Below, in pieces: positions 1 through 6,405 of a stretch of DNA of 6,871 bases. Below the pieces are notes generated by a model that was given only the letters and a program-made list of their open reading frames with translations, did no database searches and was not told the origin of the DNA. Within the stretch, counting starts at the first letter, position 1, and each line of letters begins with the position of its first letter. Made by a program: the position numbers and the translations under genes. This stretch comes from an uncultured Candidatus Saccharibacteria bacterium (GTDB lineage: Bacteria > Patescibacteriota > Saccharimonadia > Saccharimonadales > UBA4665), in NCBI GenBank assembly GCA_937988795.1, contig CALKHY010000170.1:1-6871 (forward strand), read 5' to 3'.

Positions 1-65
1 TCAAGCAGAAGACGGCATACGAGATTGGTCAGTGACTGGAGTTCAGACATGTGCTCTTCCGATCT
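1..65. other. Illumina P7/TruSeq adapter contamination at contig end
   Basis: Positions 2-25 match the P7 flow-cell primer (CAAGCAGAAGACGGCATACG followed by AGAT). Positions 26-31 are TGGTCA, the reverse complement of TruSeq index 4 (TGACCA). Positions 32-65 match the TruSeq read-2 adapter ending GCTCTTCCGATCT, with one difference: A at 49 where the standard sequence has G. The T at position 1 is unexplained. This is library-construction sequence, not genome, so genomic sequence begins at 66. It adds a false C-terminus (DRKSTCLNSSH) to the neighbouring minus-strand reading frame and supplies that frame's stop codon, which lies in the index at 29-31. Confidence 0.98.
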
Positions 66-787
66 AACAAAAACTGATTTTTGAGCATCAGATAATAGTA
101 CATATATTGCTTGTCTTTGGTGGACGCTCTGTCTTTATGGTAGGCGATGATGGCTGGGTTATATACAATGCGCCATCCAGCCCTAAGGAATCTGGCAAAA
201 AGATCTGATTCTTCATAATATGCAAAAAAACGTTCGTCGAAGTAGCCGACATTATCGATTGCTGATTTTCGTATAAAGACACAGGATCCGGAAACGGTAA
301 TCACGTCCTCTGTTTTTTGATTGTCAACGCCCAGAGTTATAACATCAGCTGTTACCGGATTAATCCATTGATGGGCATAGAATGTGATGTTTTTTTTGTT
401 TTTATCAAAGGGGTGTGTGCGTCCTCCAACAGCAGCGATTTTGGGGTCTGCGTCAAAAGTTTTGAGAGCTTTTTTTACGGAATCCTTGTCTATGACAGCG
501 TCATTATTGAGCAGCAAAATAAAGTCGCCCGAACAATGGGGGAGTGCGGAAACTTGGCCGCCTGCAAAACCCAGATTGGATTTGTTTTTGATAAGCTTCA
601 TTCTTGGGGAGGCGAGTTTTTCGAGCTTGGCTGCGTCGTTTTTTGATCCATTGTCTACCAATACAATCTCGATATTGGCATAATTAAGGTTTCGTACTGA
701 ATCGATACACCTCAGCGTGTCTTCTAACCCATTCCAGTTTAGAATAACGACAGAAACTAATGGATCGCTCGTTTTTTTCTTTCTCAT
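66..787 (-). CDS. Family 2 glycosyltransferase, rhamnosyltransferase-like, 3' truncated
   Basis: This is a GT-A fold family 2 glycosyltransferase of the RfbF/WcaA-like type, which moves a sugar from a nucleotide-sugar donor onto a growing surface glycan at the inner face of the membrane. 240 genuine residues remain. Visible motifs are the N-terminal strand VSVVILNWNG (11-20), VDN (44-46), LGFAGG (72-77), the metal-site variant NND (94-96) in place of DxD, SGSC (166-169), the FDERFFAYYEESDL segment (183-196) holding the likely catalytic acidic residues, and an H217 motif after NPAIIAY. The frame stays open to 841, but the start at 787 is preferred: the conserved fold begins ten residues later, and an extended -10 box lies just upstream, inside the longer frame. 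The C-terminal region, often another 50-100 residues and sometimes membrane-associated, is missing because the contig ends in adapter; in-frame sequence below 66 is artificial. The gene is visibly more AT-rich than the rml genes. A rhamnose donor is inferred only from the neighbouring rml genes. Confidence 0.88.
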
Positions 788-797
788 GTTGAAAATA

Positions 798-806
798 ATT
801 ATAACA
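798..806 (-). promoter_or_regulatory. Extended -10 promoter of the glycosyltransferase gene
   Basis: The minus strand reads TGTTATAAT (806 to 798), a perfect extended -10 element (TGnTATAAT). Only 10 bases separate it from the ATG at 787, so transcription would start about 3-4 bases before the start codon and give an essentially leaderless mRNA. No good -35 hexamer lies at the usual distance, which extended -10 promoters can tolerate. A GAGGTG at 810-805 is 17 bases from the ATG, too far to serve as a ribosome binding site. Transcription start is inferred. Confidence 0.6.
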
Positions 807-869
807 CCTCGTGAAGCCTCGCCCATCTCTGGATGCGCCACAAATCCATGAGTAAGTTAGTTTTAGCCC

Positions 870-900
870 CGATTCGTCAATGGGTTAATGACTAGAATCG
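870..900 (-). terminator. Hairpin spanning the stop codon of the large secreted-protein gene
   Basis: CGATTC (870-875) pairs with GAATCG (895-900) and GTCA (876-879) pairs with TGAC (889-892). This gives a 10-bp stem with a two-base bulge (893-894) and a nine-base loop. The TAG stop of the upstream gene (894-892) lies in the stem. On the minus strand the hairpin is followed by GGGGCTAAAACTAAC, with no run of T, so it is not a standard intrinsic terminator. It may be a weak terminator or an mRNA 3'-end structure, or may have no function. Confidence 0.25.
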
Positions 901-3312
901 CATTGCGCCGGTTGGCATTGAGTTGGCAAAGTCCTGATTAACAGACATCACTTGATTCCAATCCGTGCCGCCCTCTGCCGCAAAAGCGGCCGGAGAGGCC
1001 AGTGGGTATTTTTGGCCGTTTTCAACAACAAACACCGTAGTATTATTACCAATTCTTATGAATTTCGTAGCGTTGCTGCCGACCGTCAACTTATTTAGTA
1101 TTGATGATGGCATGGTTGTCGTGGATGGCGGCAAGCCGAAAGCGGTCGCCATTTGTGTGCCCAACCAACTGCGCCTGCCATTCATAATGAGCCATGGTGA
1201 CCCTCCCGGATCTTTGGCAAAGTACCTTAATGGTGTACCGGTTCCGTGCAGGTCCGCCGTTGCCATATTGACGGACCGAACCTGGCTATAGTCAAGATTG
1301 TATGAGGCGAAGACCTCGCCGTTCGCAATGTGGTGTTTTTTGTTGTCTTGGCTGATTACATACACTTTCTGATCAGACCCGATTCTGAACAGGGCACCGG
1401 CAGGCAGTTTGACTAATGTAGTATCGGGAAAAAGCAGATCGATGGCGGCCCGCGGAATGCTTGCCACATTATCAAAACTATAGCCAAACTGGTTAAAATC
1501 TGCCACGGTCTGTATGTGTAGAATTTTTTGATTTTGAACCTCAAATACCCTGACGTCCGTATCGCCTCTAATCAAAAGCACGCTGCCTGCCGGAGCGACT
1601 GTTGTAAGCCGGGACAATAGTTCATTGGGTGCCACAATGAAATCACTGTATTCATACCCTGAGCTTGCCAACTGAGCGGGAGATAAATGAATTTTTTTAT
1701 TTCCGGCCAACAAATAGAGATTATCTGCGTCGTCACGTACTAATAGGGAAAATTGCTGTCCGGCCACGGGAATTTGGTTAAGTTGGGCAGAGGGGTAAAC
1801 AAAGACACCTATATTGAGCGTTTTAGCTGCAGCAGCCAGTATGGGTGTTTGTGATGTGCCTCCTGTATTGATGACGCCGTACACTCCTGTATCACTCGTC
1901 TTAATAAGAGTTCCACTTTTCAGGATCGGTGCACCTTCTGGCAGTAAAGTCAATACATTTTTGTTCAATGTTGTTATTGGTATTGAAGCAAAACCTTTTT
2001 GTATATATATTTCAGGGCCGCCTATATAATGACGCTTTCCCCCGTCGACCCAAAAAAGCTCCTCTTTACCCGATTCTCTAATGACAGTTGTGGTGTCATT
2101 TCCTGCATGAAGCAGGTCGCGCATTGTCTTATCTAGCACGCCGACGGCGGGCTGTCCGAACCTTTGGTAGACGTCGTAGCTCATGTAGTGCCTTGTCCCG
2201 TTGCTGAACAAGTACACTTCTTCTGTGTCCGAGCCAAAGCGGACAGCGTTCGGTAGGTCTCCTGCGTAATCCAGTGAATTCAGGAACGATTTGCCGGCAT
2301 GTAGCATGCCATTTATTACTGTGCCATACCCGATGGCTAAAAGCTGGTCATATGACGTTACATAGTAATAAGAATTACCTTCTCCGCGCAGATATACGCG
2401 GCCGTCTTCGTAGGTACGGATCAGAAAACCAGTTGTGGGGCCAAACCAGCTCTCGAAAATTAAAACAAAGTCAAAGCTGCCGGTGTAACATCTTCCCCTG
2501 TCACCCATAGGTGGATGTGTTGGATCGTTATAACATCGTACGGTGCCCTTTGGGTCATCTGGGTGTGGGCTGTTGTTATGGTTGTTGTATACATGTGGCG
2601 TGTAGCAATAGAATGAAGAGGTGGCGGCATTTTGTATAAAAACTGTTGCATAATGGACTTTGCTGTAGGGGTCGTAGAAGTGTACGTTTTGGCCAGGGTA
2701 TAGATTTGGTAAGTAGTAGTCCGGCTTGCCAGTGCCACATGTCCACTGAGAGCTTGGGTGCCACCATGTCATATTGCCGCGCGCCCGTTCGAAGTGATAT
2801 CGCAGCGCCCAAGTGCCACTATCAATCTGGTACGAGAATGAGCTGTCGCTGCTGCAGGACCCGGACGTGGGGCACGCGTAGCCCATGGCATAGTTGAGCT
2901 GCCAAGCGGTTGGGTTTGGCGCCGTAACCAAACTTTGCTCTTTTTGCATCGTAGCGAGTATAACCTTTGGGTTGACACCGTAGATTTGCGCCGCGTAATA
3001 GATTATGTGTGAAGCGGGAATTGGTGTATCGCACGTCGCGCCGGCGGCAGTGTACAGTTGTCGTTCTGTGCTGTTTGGGCCATAGCACTGAAGTGAGAAG
3101 TACATGTCCTTGAGTCCGCTGTTTTTTGCGACCAAGAAGTTTTGTATGTCGTTCGCACTCATACTGTTGGCGTCCAGGAATACGGAGTCGTCAATAAGTC
3201 TACCAGCGTCATATGCTGCACTGGCTTTCGGCGTGGATAAGGACAATAGGAAGACTGTCGACAGCGTGAGCGCCGAAAATAATAGCAATTTGCGTAGAGG
3301 CATGCTGATCAT
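892..3312 (-). CDS. Secreted lysozyme/transglycosylase-like protein with about nine C-terminal repeats
   Basis: This 806-residue protein is probably exported and acts on or binds the cell wall. Residues 1-32 form a signal peptide: basic MPLRK start, hydrophobic core, cleavage likely near ASA-A (30-33). Residues about 34-292 form a domain I associate with large secreted proteins of Saccharibacteria and actinobacteria, often labelled hemagglutinin or lysozyme-like. The segment VILATMQKEQSL (117-128) resembles the helix carrying the catalytic glutamate in transglycosylases, so E125 is the candidate acid. All eight cysteines (76, 94, 147, 153, 192, 236, 260, 275) lie in this domain and could form four disulfides. 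Residues 296-806 are about nine degenerate repeats without cysteine. The start at 3312 overlaps the upstream stop as ATGA and has a GAGG five bases upstream; an in-frame ATG at 3303 is less well placed. Secretion is well supported, while enzymatic activity is inferred and a purely binding or adhesive role is possible. Confidence 0.85.
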   Translation of the reverse strand: MISMPLRKLLLFSALTLSTVFLLSLSTPKASAAYDAGRLIDDSVFLDANSMSANDIQNFLVAKNSGLKDMYFSLQCYGPNSTERQLYTAAGATCDTPIPASHIIYYAAQIYGVNPKVILATMQKEQSLVTAPNPTAWQLNYAMGYACPTSGSCSSDSSFSYQIDSGTWALRYHFERARGNMTWWHPSSQWTCGTGKPDYYLPNLYPGQNVHFYDPYSKVHYATVFIQNAATSSFYCYTPHVYNNHNNSPHPDDPKGTVRCYNDPTHPPMGDRGRCYTGSFDFVLIFESWFGPTTGFLIRTYEDGRVYLRGEGNSYYYVTSYDQLLAIGYGTVINGMLHAGKSFLNSLDYAGDLPNAVRFGSDTEEVYLFSNGTRHYMSYDVYQRFGQPAVGVLDKTMRDLLHAGNDTTTVIRESGKEELFWVDGGKRHYIGGPEIYIQKGFASIPITTLNKNVLTLLPEGAPILKSGTLIKTSDTGVYGVINTGGTSQTPILAAAAKTLNIGVFVYPSAQLNQIPVAGQQFSLLVRDDADNLYLLAGNKKIHLSPAQLASSGYEYSDFIVAPNELLSRLTTVAPAGSVLLIRGDTDVRVFEVQNQKILHIQTVADFNQFGYSFDNVASIPRAAIDLLFPDTTLVKLPAGALFRIGSDQKVYVISQDNKKHHIANGEVFASYNLDYSQVRSVNMATADLHGTGTPLRYFAKDPGGSPWLIMNGRRSWLGTQMATAFGLPPSTTTMPSSILNKLTVGSNATKFIRIGNNTTVFVVENGQKYPLASPAAFAAEGGTDWNQVMSVNQDFANSMPTGAMRF
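895..2427 (-). repeat. About nine degenerate 50-60-residue protein repeats
   Basis: Residues 296-806 of the secreted protein contain units starting near 296, 356, 408, 466, 521, 577, 637, 694 and 749. Each shows the same pattern: a short hydrophobic strand ending in a charged residue (FLIR, AVRF, TVIRE, LIK, LLVR, LLIR, LFRI, YFAK, FIRI), then a strand such as VYLF, LYLL, VYVI or VFVV. A polar turn often holding G or N plus R/K-H/Y follows (GTRHYM, GKRHYI, NKKIHL, NKKHHI, GQKYPL), then a short helix with F or Y and G. The repeats are seen at protein level and not as exact DNA repeats. The pattern suggests beta-strand-rich, possibly propeller-like blades. Unit boundaries are my own estimates. 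Confidence 0.65.
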
Positions 3313-3884
3313 TCGAACCTCACAGGTATTTCAACATTGCTATATTCGGTCAAATCGCTTTTGGTGGCGAATATGTCTACGCGACCCTCTTGTGCTGCAT
3401 TAGAGAAGTTGAGTATTCCGGAAAAGCGGCCATTCACAACTTCCAGACTGCCGCTAGCTACGACTCCTGTCACATTGTCGATGATCCGGTAGTGTACGCG
3501 TGGAAGCGTCGATATTCCGGAAATCTCTTGCCCCGATGTGATAACAGAGTTGGCGATAGGGAGGTATACTGTAATCTCGCCCGTTGATGATGTTTTTGGC
3601 TCGGATGTATTACTGCTTGCCCTACCTCCCGTATCAGAAACCGAGGCTTCCCCCTGGTTTTCGTGCACTGTATTGCCCGGCTCCCTGTATTCTCCGTCCG
3701 AATACGACGACTGCGCGGAAGGCATGTTGCTTGTTGTTTGCGCGATTGGTTCGGCCATATTGCCGTTGCGTGAGCTGGGGATGATTTTAAGTGCGACATA
3801 CAAAGAAGTGGCAATGGCTGCGATGATAGACAGGGCCATGATAGACCGTTTGCCAGAGGATAAAGACCGAATACGTTTGGTCAT
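3309..3884 (-). CDS. Membrane-anchored protein with C-terminal Gmad2-like Ig domain
   Basis: This 191-residue protein has three parts. Residues 1-13 are basic (MTKRIRSLSSGKR). Residues about 14-35 form one hydrophobic membrane segment. Residues about 36-102 form a linker rich in S, T, G, E and N, of the kind that spans a cell wall. Residues about 103-191 look like an Ig-like beta-sandwich: it opens ITVYLPIANSVITSG, carries GxVxASG-type strands (140-146) and ends VEIPVRF, close to the Gmad2 pattern described in spore-germination and other surface proteins. It contains no cysteine. Topology is predicted as cytoplasmic N-terminus, outside C-terminus. The frame continues to a TTG at 3935, but that TTG lies inside a candidate -35 box, so the ATG at 3884 is preferred. 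The stop overlaps the next start (ATGA), so the two proteins are probably made together and may work together at the wall. The specific function is unknown; the Gmad2 assignment is by pattern only. Confidence 0.8.
   Translation of the reverse strand: MTKRIRSLSSGKRSIMALSIIAAIATSLYVALKIIPSSRNGNMAEPIAQTTSNMPSAQSSYSDGEYREPGNTVHENQGEASVSDTGGRASSNTSEPKTSSTGEITVYLPIANSVITSGQEISGISTLPRVHYRIIDNVTGVVASGSLEVVNGRFSGILNFSNAAQEGRVDIFATKSDLTEYSNVEIPVRFE
3318..3321 (-). promoter_or_regulatory. Ribosome binding site deciding the start of the secreted protein
   Basis: GAGG (3321-3318) lies five bases before the ATG at 3312 and fourteen before the ATG at 3303, which favours the longer start. It lies within the 3' end of the upstream gene, consistent with translational coupling. 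Confidence 0.6.
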
Positions 3885-3891
3885 ACGTATA

Positions 3892-3900
3892 ATTTTAGCA
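3892..3900 (-). promoter_or_regulatory. Extended -10 promoter of the Gmad2-like gene, leaderless spacing
   Basis: The minus strand reads TGCTAAAAT (3900-3892), an extended -10 element with one mismatch in the hexamer. Seven bases lie between it and the ATG at 3884, so transcription could begin at the start codon itself. There is no Shine-Dalgarno sequence between this element and the ATG. Confidence 0.45.
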
Positions 3901-3905
3901 CTAGC

Positions 3906-3935
3906 ATTATAAATATTACACGAAACACTTGCCAA
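3906..3935 (-). promoter_or_regulatory. Second, sigma70-type promoter candidate for the Gmad2-like gene
   Basis: TTGGCA (3935-3930) and TATAAT (3911-3906) are separated by 18 bases on the minus strand, a five-of-six -35 and a perfect -10. Predicted transcription would start near 3899, leaving a leader of about 15 bases without a recognisable ribosome binding site. It overlaps and may compete with the extended -10 element just downstream. Confidence 0.5.
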
Positions 3936-3979
3936 TAGAACAAATATCGTACTTAACGGAACACTTCGTGATGGATCTA

Positions 3980-4843
3980 TTAGTCGCGAAGTAAGCGCAG
4001 CAAATATTCACCGTAGCCGGATTTGGTGAGGGGTTCGGCGAGTTTGCGGAGTTGGTCGTCTGTTATGTAGCCTTCTTGCCAGGCGACTTCTTCGATGCAA
4101 CCGATTTTTTGGCCGGTGCGTTTTTCGATAACTTCTACAAACTGGGAAGCGTCGGTCATGGAGCTGAATGTGCCGGTGTCCAGCCAGGCGGCGCCGCGGT
4201 CCATGGTCACGACCTTGAGTTTGCCGCGCTTTAGATATTCGCTGTTGACGCTGCTTATTTCTATCTCGCCTCGACCTGATGGTTGGACGTTTTTGGCTAT
4301 CTCTACGACGTCATTGTCGTAAAAATACAGTCCAGTTACGCAGTAGTTGGATTTGGGTTTAGCCGGCTTTTCTTCTATCGATATTGCATTCATGTTTTTG
4401 TCGAATTCGACTACCCCGTAGCGTTCGGGGTCCGACACCGGGTAGGCAAAGACGATACCGCCGTCCGGGTCGGTGCAATCTTTGAGGCTTTCGCCAAAAC
4501 CGTGGCCGTAAAAGATGTTATCCCCCAGGATCATCGCCACCTTGTCATTGCCGATGAACTCCTCGCCCACAATAAAGGCGTCGGCCAACCCGCGCGGTTC
4601 CTCTTGGATGGCGTAGCTAAATTTACAGCCGAGCTGCGTGCCGTCACCCAGCAGGCGCTGGAACGAAGCCTGGTCTTCCGGCGTGGTGATGATGAGGATC
4701 TCGCGAATGCCTGCCAGCATGAGCGTCGACAGCGGGTAATACACCATCGGCTTGTCGTAAATCGGCATCAGCTGCTTACAAACACCTTTGGTAATCGGAT
4801 ATAGCCGCGTCCCTGTCCCACCGGCCAAAATTATACCTTTCAT
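3980..4843 (-). CDS. rmlA: Glucose-1-phosphate thymidylyltransferase RmlA
   Basis: The enzyme joins glucose-1-phosphate and dTTP to give dTDP-glucose and pyrophosphate, the first step of dTDP-L-rhamnose synthesis in the cytoplasm. At 287 residues it has the usual length of the short RmlA type. Visible motifs are the nucleotide-binding loop [13 protein letters not shown] (6-18), [17 protein letters not shown] (23-39), LGDNIFYG (106-113) with the metal-binding D108, EEKP (157-160), GLYFYDN (171-177), RGEIEIS (191-197) and AWLDTGT (219-225). C22 replaces the serine usually found before KQL, a mild variant. The start at 4843 overlaps the rmlD stop as ATGA and has AGGAG five bases upstream. It is the last gene of the rmlC-rmlD-rmlA run; transcription then enters a 95-base gap holding the next promoters. 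Confidence 0.97.
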   Translation of the reverse strand: MKGIILAGGTGTRLYPITKGVCKQLMPIYDKPMVYYPLSTLMLAGIREILIITTPEDQASFQRLLGDGTQLGCKFSYAIQEEPRGLADAFIVGEEFIGNDKVAMILGDNIFYGHGFGESLKDCTDPDGGIVFAYPVSDPERYGVVEFDKNMNAISIEEKPAKPKSNYCVTGLYFYDNDVVEIAKNVQPSGRGEIEISSVNSEYLKRGKLKVVTMDRGAAWLDTGTFSSMTDASQFVEVIEKRTGQKIGCIEEVAWQEGYITDDQLRKLAEPLTKSGYGEYLLRLLRD

Positions 4844-5712
4844 ACTTGCTCCTTTTCTTTGCTTTGCTCAGCCTTGATATACTCATGCAGATCGTCGCAC
4901 CAGTCGCGTAAAGTAAGGCCGGTGGCTTTGATTTTGCCAAGGTCCAGCTCGCTCCTTAGCGGACGGGGTGCAGCGCCGGGTTTGTCGGCGAAATAATCTT
5001 TGGTTGTGGTGTCGGTGACGGTCAGGTCGCCGCGGCCAAGTTCTTTGAAGATGGCGCGGGTGATGTCCGCCCACGAAGCCGGCTGGCCGTCGTTGGACAC
5101 GTTGTAGGTGCCGTAGGCTGCTTGGTGTTCGAGCAGGTGTGCTATTGCTTCAGCGAGCGTGCTTGTAAAGGTAAGTCGACCTATCTGGTCGGCAACGACC
5201 GCGGGCGAAATGTTTTTTTGAGCCAGGCCTATCATGGTGCGCACAAAGTTGGCGCCGTCGCCAACCACCCAGCTGGTGCGCAGTATATAATGCTTCGGCG
5301 CGACAGCTGCTGCAATGTCACCGGCAGCCTTGCTTTGCCCGTATACGTTAAGCGGTGTAAGGGGTTCGTCCTCGGTGTGCGGCGATTTTGTGCCGTCGAA
5401 GACGTAATCGCTTGAGACATGCACGAGGACGATGTCGTGCTCGGCGGCGATTTTGGCCAAGTATCCAACAGCCTGGGCATTGACTTTCCAGGCAGCCTCT
5501 CGCCCTTCGGGGGTTTCGGCGGCATCAACTTTGGTGTAAGCGGCGGCGTTAATGATGACACCCACCTCTGACCAGCCGTATTGTTGGAGCGCGTCCCAGT
5601 CGGTGATGTCAAGCGAGGTGCGGTTGGCGGCTATAGCTTTTGGATACCGCGCCTGCAAGGCTTTGCCCAGTTGGCCGTCGGCGCCAGTAATGAGGATTCG
5701 CGTTTCGTCCAT
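4840..5712 (-). CDS. rmlD: dTDP-4-dehydrorhamnose reductase RmlD
   Basis: The enzyme reduces dTDP-4-keto-L-rhamnose to dTDP-L-rhamnose with NAD(P)H, the last step of the pathway. It is a short-chain dehydrogenase-like protein of 290 residues, a normal length. Numbered from the ATG at 5715 one codon upstream, motifs are the dinucleotide-binding TGADGQLG (10-17), [12 protein letters not shown] (56-67), SSDYVFDG (101-108), the catalytic YxxxK as YGQSK (Y125, K129), RTSWV (146-150), [10 protein letters not shown] (175-184) and RPLRSELD (251-258). Two ATGs lie in tandem at 5715 and 5712. GGAG at 5721-5718 is only two bases from the first and five from the second, so the second is chosen. The gene then overlaps the rmlC stop by one base (TGATG); with the first ATG the overlap is four bases. 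It overlaps rmlA downstream by four bases. Confidence 0.97.
   Translation of the reverse strand: MDETRILITGADGQLGKALQARYPKAIAANRTSLDITDWDALQQYGWSEVGVIINAAAYTKVDAAETPEGREAAWKVNAQAVGYLAKIAAEHDIVLVHVSSDYVFDGTKSPHTEDEPLTPLNVYGQSKAAGDIAAAVAPKHYILRTSWVVGDGANFVRTMIGLAQKNISPAVVADQIGRLTFTSTLAEAIAHLLEHQAAYGTYNVSNDGQPASWADITRAIFKELGRGDLTVTDTTTKDYFADKPGAAPRPLRSELDLGKIKATGLTLRDWCDDLHEYIKAEQSKEKEQV
4849..4853 (-). promoter_or_regulatory. Ribosome binding site of rmlA
   Basis: AGGAG (4853-4849) stands five bases before the rmlA ATG, within the last codons of rmlD. It supports reinitiation or coupled translation across the ATGA overlap. Confidence 0.75.
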
Positions 5713-6314
5713 CATAGCTCCAGCGGTGTTATGTCTTTTAGTATTGGATGGTTTTTATCCTTTTCGGAGATCAGGTTGTCGGAAATAGAGATGGGCCAGG
5801 TGATTGCCAGATCGGGGTCGCGCAAGTTGACGAAGGTGTATGTGGCATCTGGCGACCAGTGAGCGTTGACGAGATAGGTGTATACCAAGTTGTCGGTGAG
5901 CGCCTGGAACGAATTGCCGCAGCCGGCCGGGACAAAGATGGCGTTGTTGGGGGTGAGATGGAACGTTTCAACCTTGCCGAAGGTATCGCCCTTCCGTAAA
6001 TCAACGATGGCTGCGAATGCTTCGCCTGCGGCGATTGAGATGTACTTATCCCACGGTTCGGCATGGATGCCGCGCGCCACACCCTTTTCTTTGTTGAATG
6101 AAATGTTGTTTTGTACGATCACAAAGTTATCAATGGCCTGCCGGTGTTCGGCATTGATGGCATCCAGCGCTGCCAGGATTTTGGTGCGCTGAAAGTTTTC
6201 TTTAAACCAGCCGCGGTTGTCCCCCCGCACATCCAGCTGGAATTCAAATAGGCCGGGAATGGTTGTTGCCCGAGCGGTCAGCTCTTGGCTTACAGGTTGC
6301 CATGCATTACTCAT
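5712..6314 (-). CDS. rmlC: dTDP-4-dehydrorhamnose 3,5-epimerase-like RmlC, variant active site
   Basis: This cupin enzyme is expected to epimerise carbons 3 and 5 of dTDP-4-keto-6-deoxyglucose, between RmlB and RmlD. It has 200 residues, slightly longer than typical (about 180-190). Family landmarks are RGWFKENF (34-41), RGIH (81-84) with the catalytic histidine H84, K90, the AIVDLRKGDTFGK strand (102-114) with D105, IFVPAGCGNSF (126-136), the Y145/Y147 region, HWSP (152-155) and ITWP (171-174). Two usually conserved points differ: FAHGF is CGNSF here, placing N134 where a histidine is normal, and the tyrosine pair before SP is H152-W153. Position in the cluster supports the rhamnose role, but a related epimerase specificity is possible. 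No Shine-Dalgarno sequence stands at a working distance: AAGGTGA at 6335-6329 is 14 bases away. An extended -10 box sits eight bases upstream, which suggests a leaderless message. Confidence 0.92.
   Translation of the reverse strand: MSNAWQPVSQELTARATTIPGLFEFQLDVRGDNRGWFKENFQRTKILAALDAINAEHRQAIDNFVIVQNNISFNKEKGVARGIHAEPWDKYISIAAGEAFAAIVDLRKGDTFGKVETFHLTPNNAIFVPAGCGNSFQALTDNLVYTYLVNAHWSPDATYTFVNLRDPDLAITWPISISDNLISEKDKNHPILKDITPLEL
5718..5721 (-). promoter_or_regulatory. Ribosome binding site deciding the rmlD start
   Basis: GGAG (5721-5718) lies in the last codons of rmlC. Its spacing of five bases to the ATG at 5712, against two to the ATG at 5715, argues for the shorter RmlD. Confidence 0.55.
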
Positions 6315-6322
6315 ATTGTACT

Positions 6323-6331
6323 ATTGTATCA
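6323..6331 (-). promoter_or_regulatory. Extended -10 promoter of rmlCDA
   Basis: The minus strand reads TGATACAAT (6331-6323), an extended -10 element with one hexamer mismatch, eight bases before the rmlC ATG at 6314. A TTGTCA at 6354-6349 resembles a -35 box, but its 20-base spacer is too long. A second TACAAT (6320-6315) abuts the ATG and would start transcription inside the gene. If used, the promoter gives rmlC, rmlD and rmlA their own near-leaderless transcript separate from rmlB. Confidence 0.5.
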
Positions 6332-6364
6332 CCTTATTTTACGGATTTTGACAAGATAAACGTG

Positions 6365-6378
6365 CGCCAGAGCTGGCG
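6365..6378 (-). terminator. Small hairpin in the rmlB-rmlC gap
   Basis: CGCCAGAGCTGGCG (6365-6378) is a perfect inverted repeat: five to six GC-rich pairs around a two- to four-base loop, 27 bases past the rmlB stop. On the minus strand it is followed by CACGTTTATCTTG, which has only a short broken T run, so termination would be weak. It may attenuate read-through from rmlB into rmlC. Confidence 0.3.
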
Positions 6379-6405
6379 AATGTGCGTAGCGCCTTGTGCT
6401 CCGTA

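Noticed and set aside
29..65. Coding sequence continuing into DRKSTCLNSSH as a natural C-terminus
   Set aside because: It is translated TruSeq adapter, a known artefact signature.
788..841. N-terminal extension of the glycosyltransferase to an ATG at 841
   Set aside because: The added 18 residues lie outside the conserved fold, include the extended -10 promoter, and have no ribosome binding site; the ATG at 787 fits the family start.
2460..3088. Several minus- and plus-strand open frames of 70-90 codons inside the secreted-protein gene
   Set aside because: They overlap a well-supported 806-residue gene in other frames, with low-complexity T/R/P-rich translations typical of frame shadows.
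3885..3935. N-terminal extension of the Gmad2-like protein to a TTG at 3935
   Set aside because: The TTG is part of a TTGGCA -35 candidate, and the extension covers the promoter region; the ATG at 3884 gives a normal basic start before the membrane segment.
3919..3970. Inverted CACGAA (3919-3924) and TTCGTG (3965-3970) around the rmlA downstream gap, as an operator
   Set aside because: Only six bases per arm, 40 bases apart, and overlapping other short repeats; too weak to call a binding site.
4283..4804. Long plus-strand open frame of 173 codons opposite rmlA
   Set aside because: It is an antisense shadow of a clear rmlA gene with GC-rich codons and matches no family I recognise.
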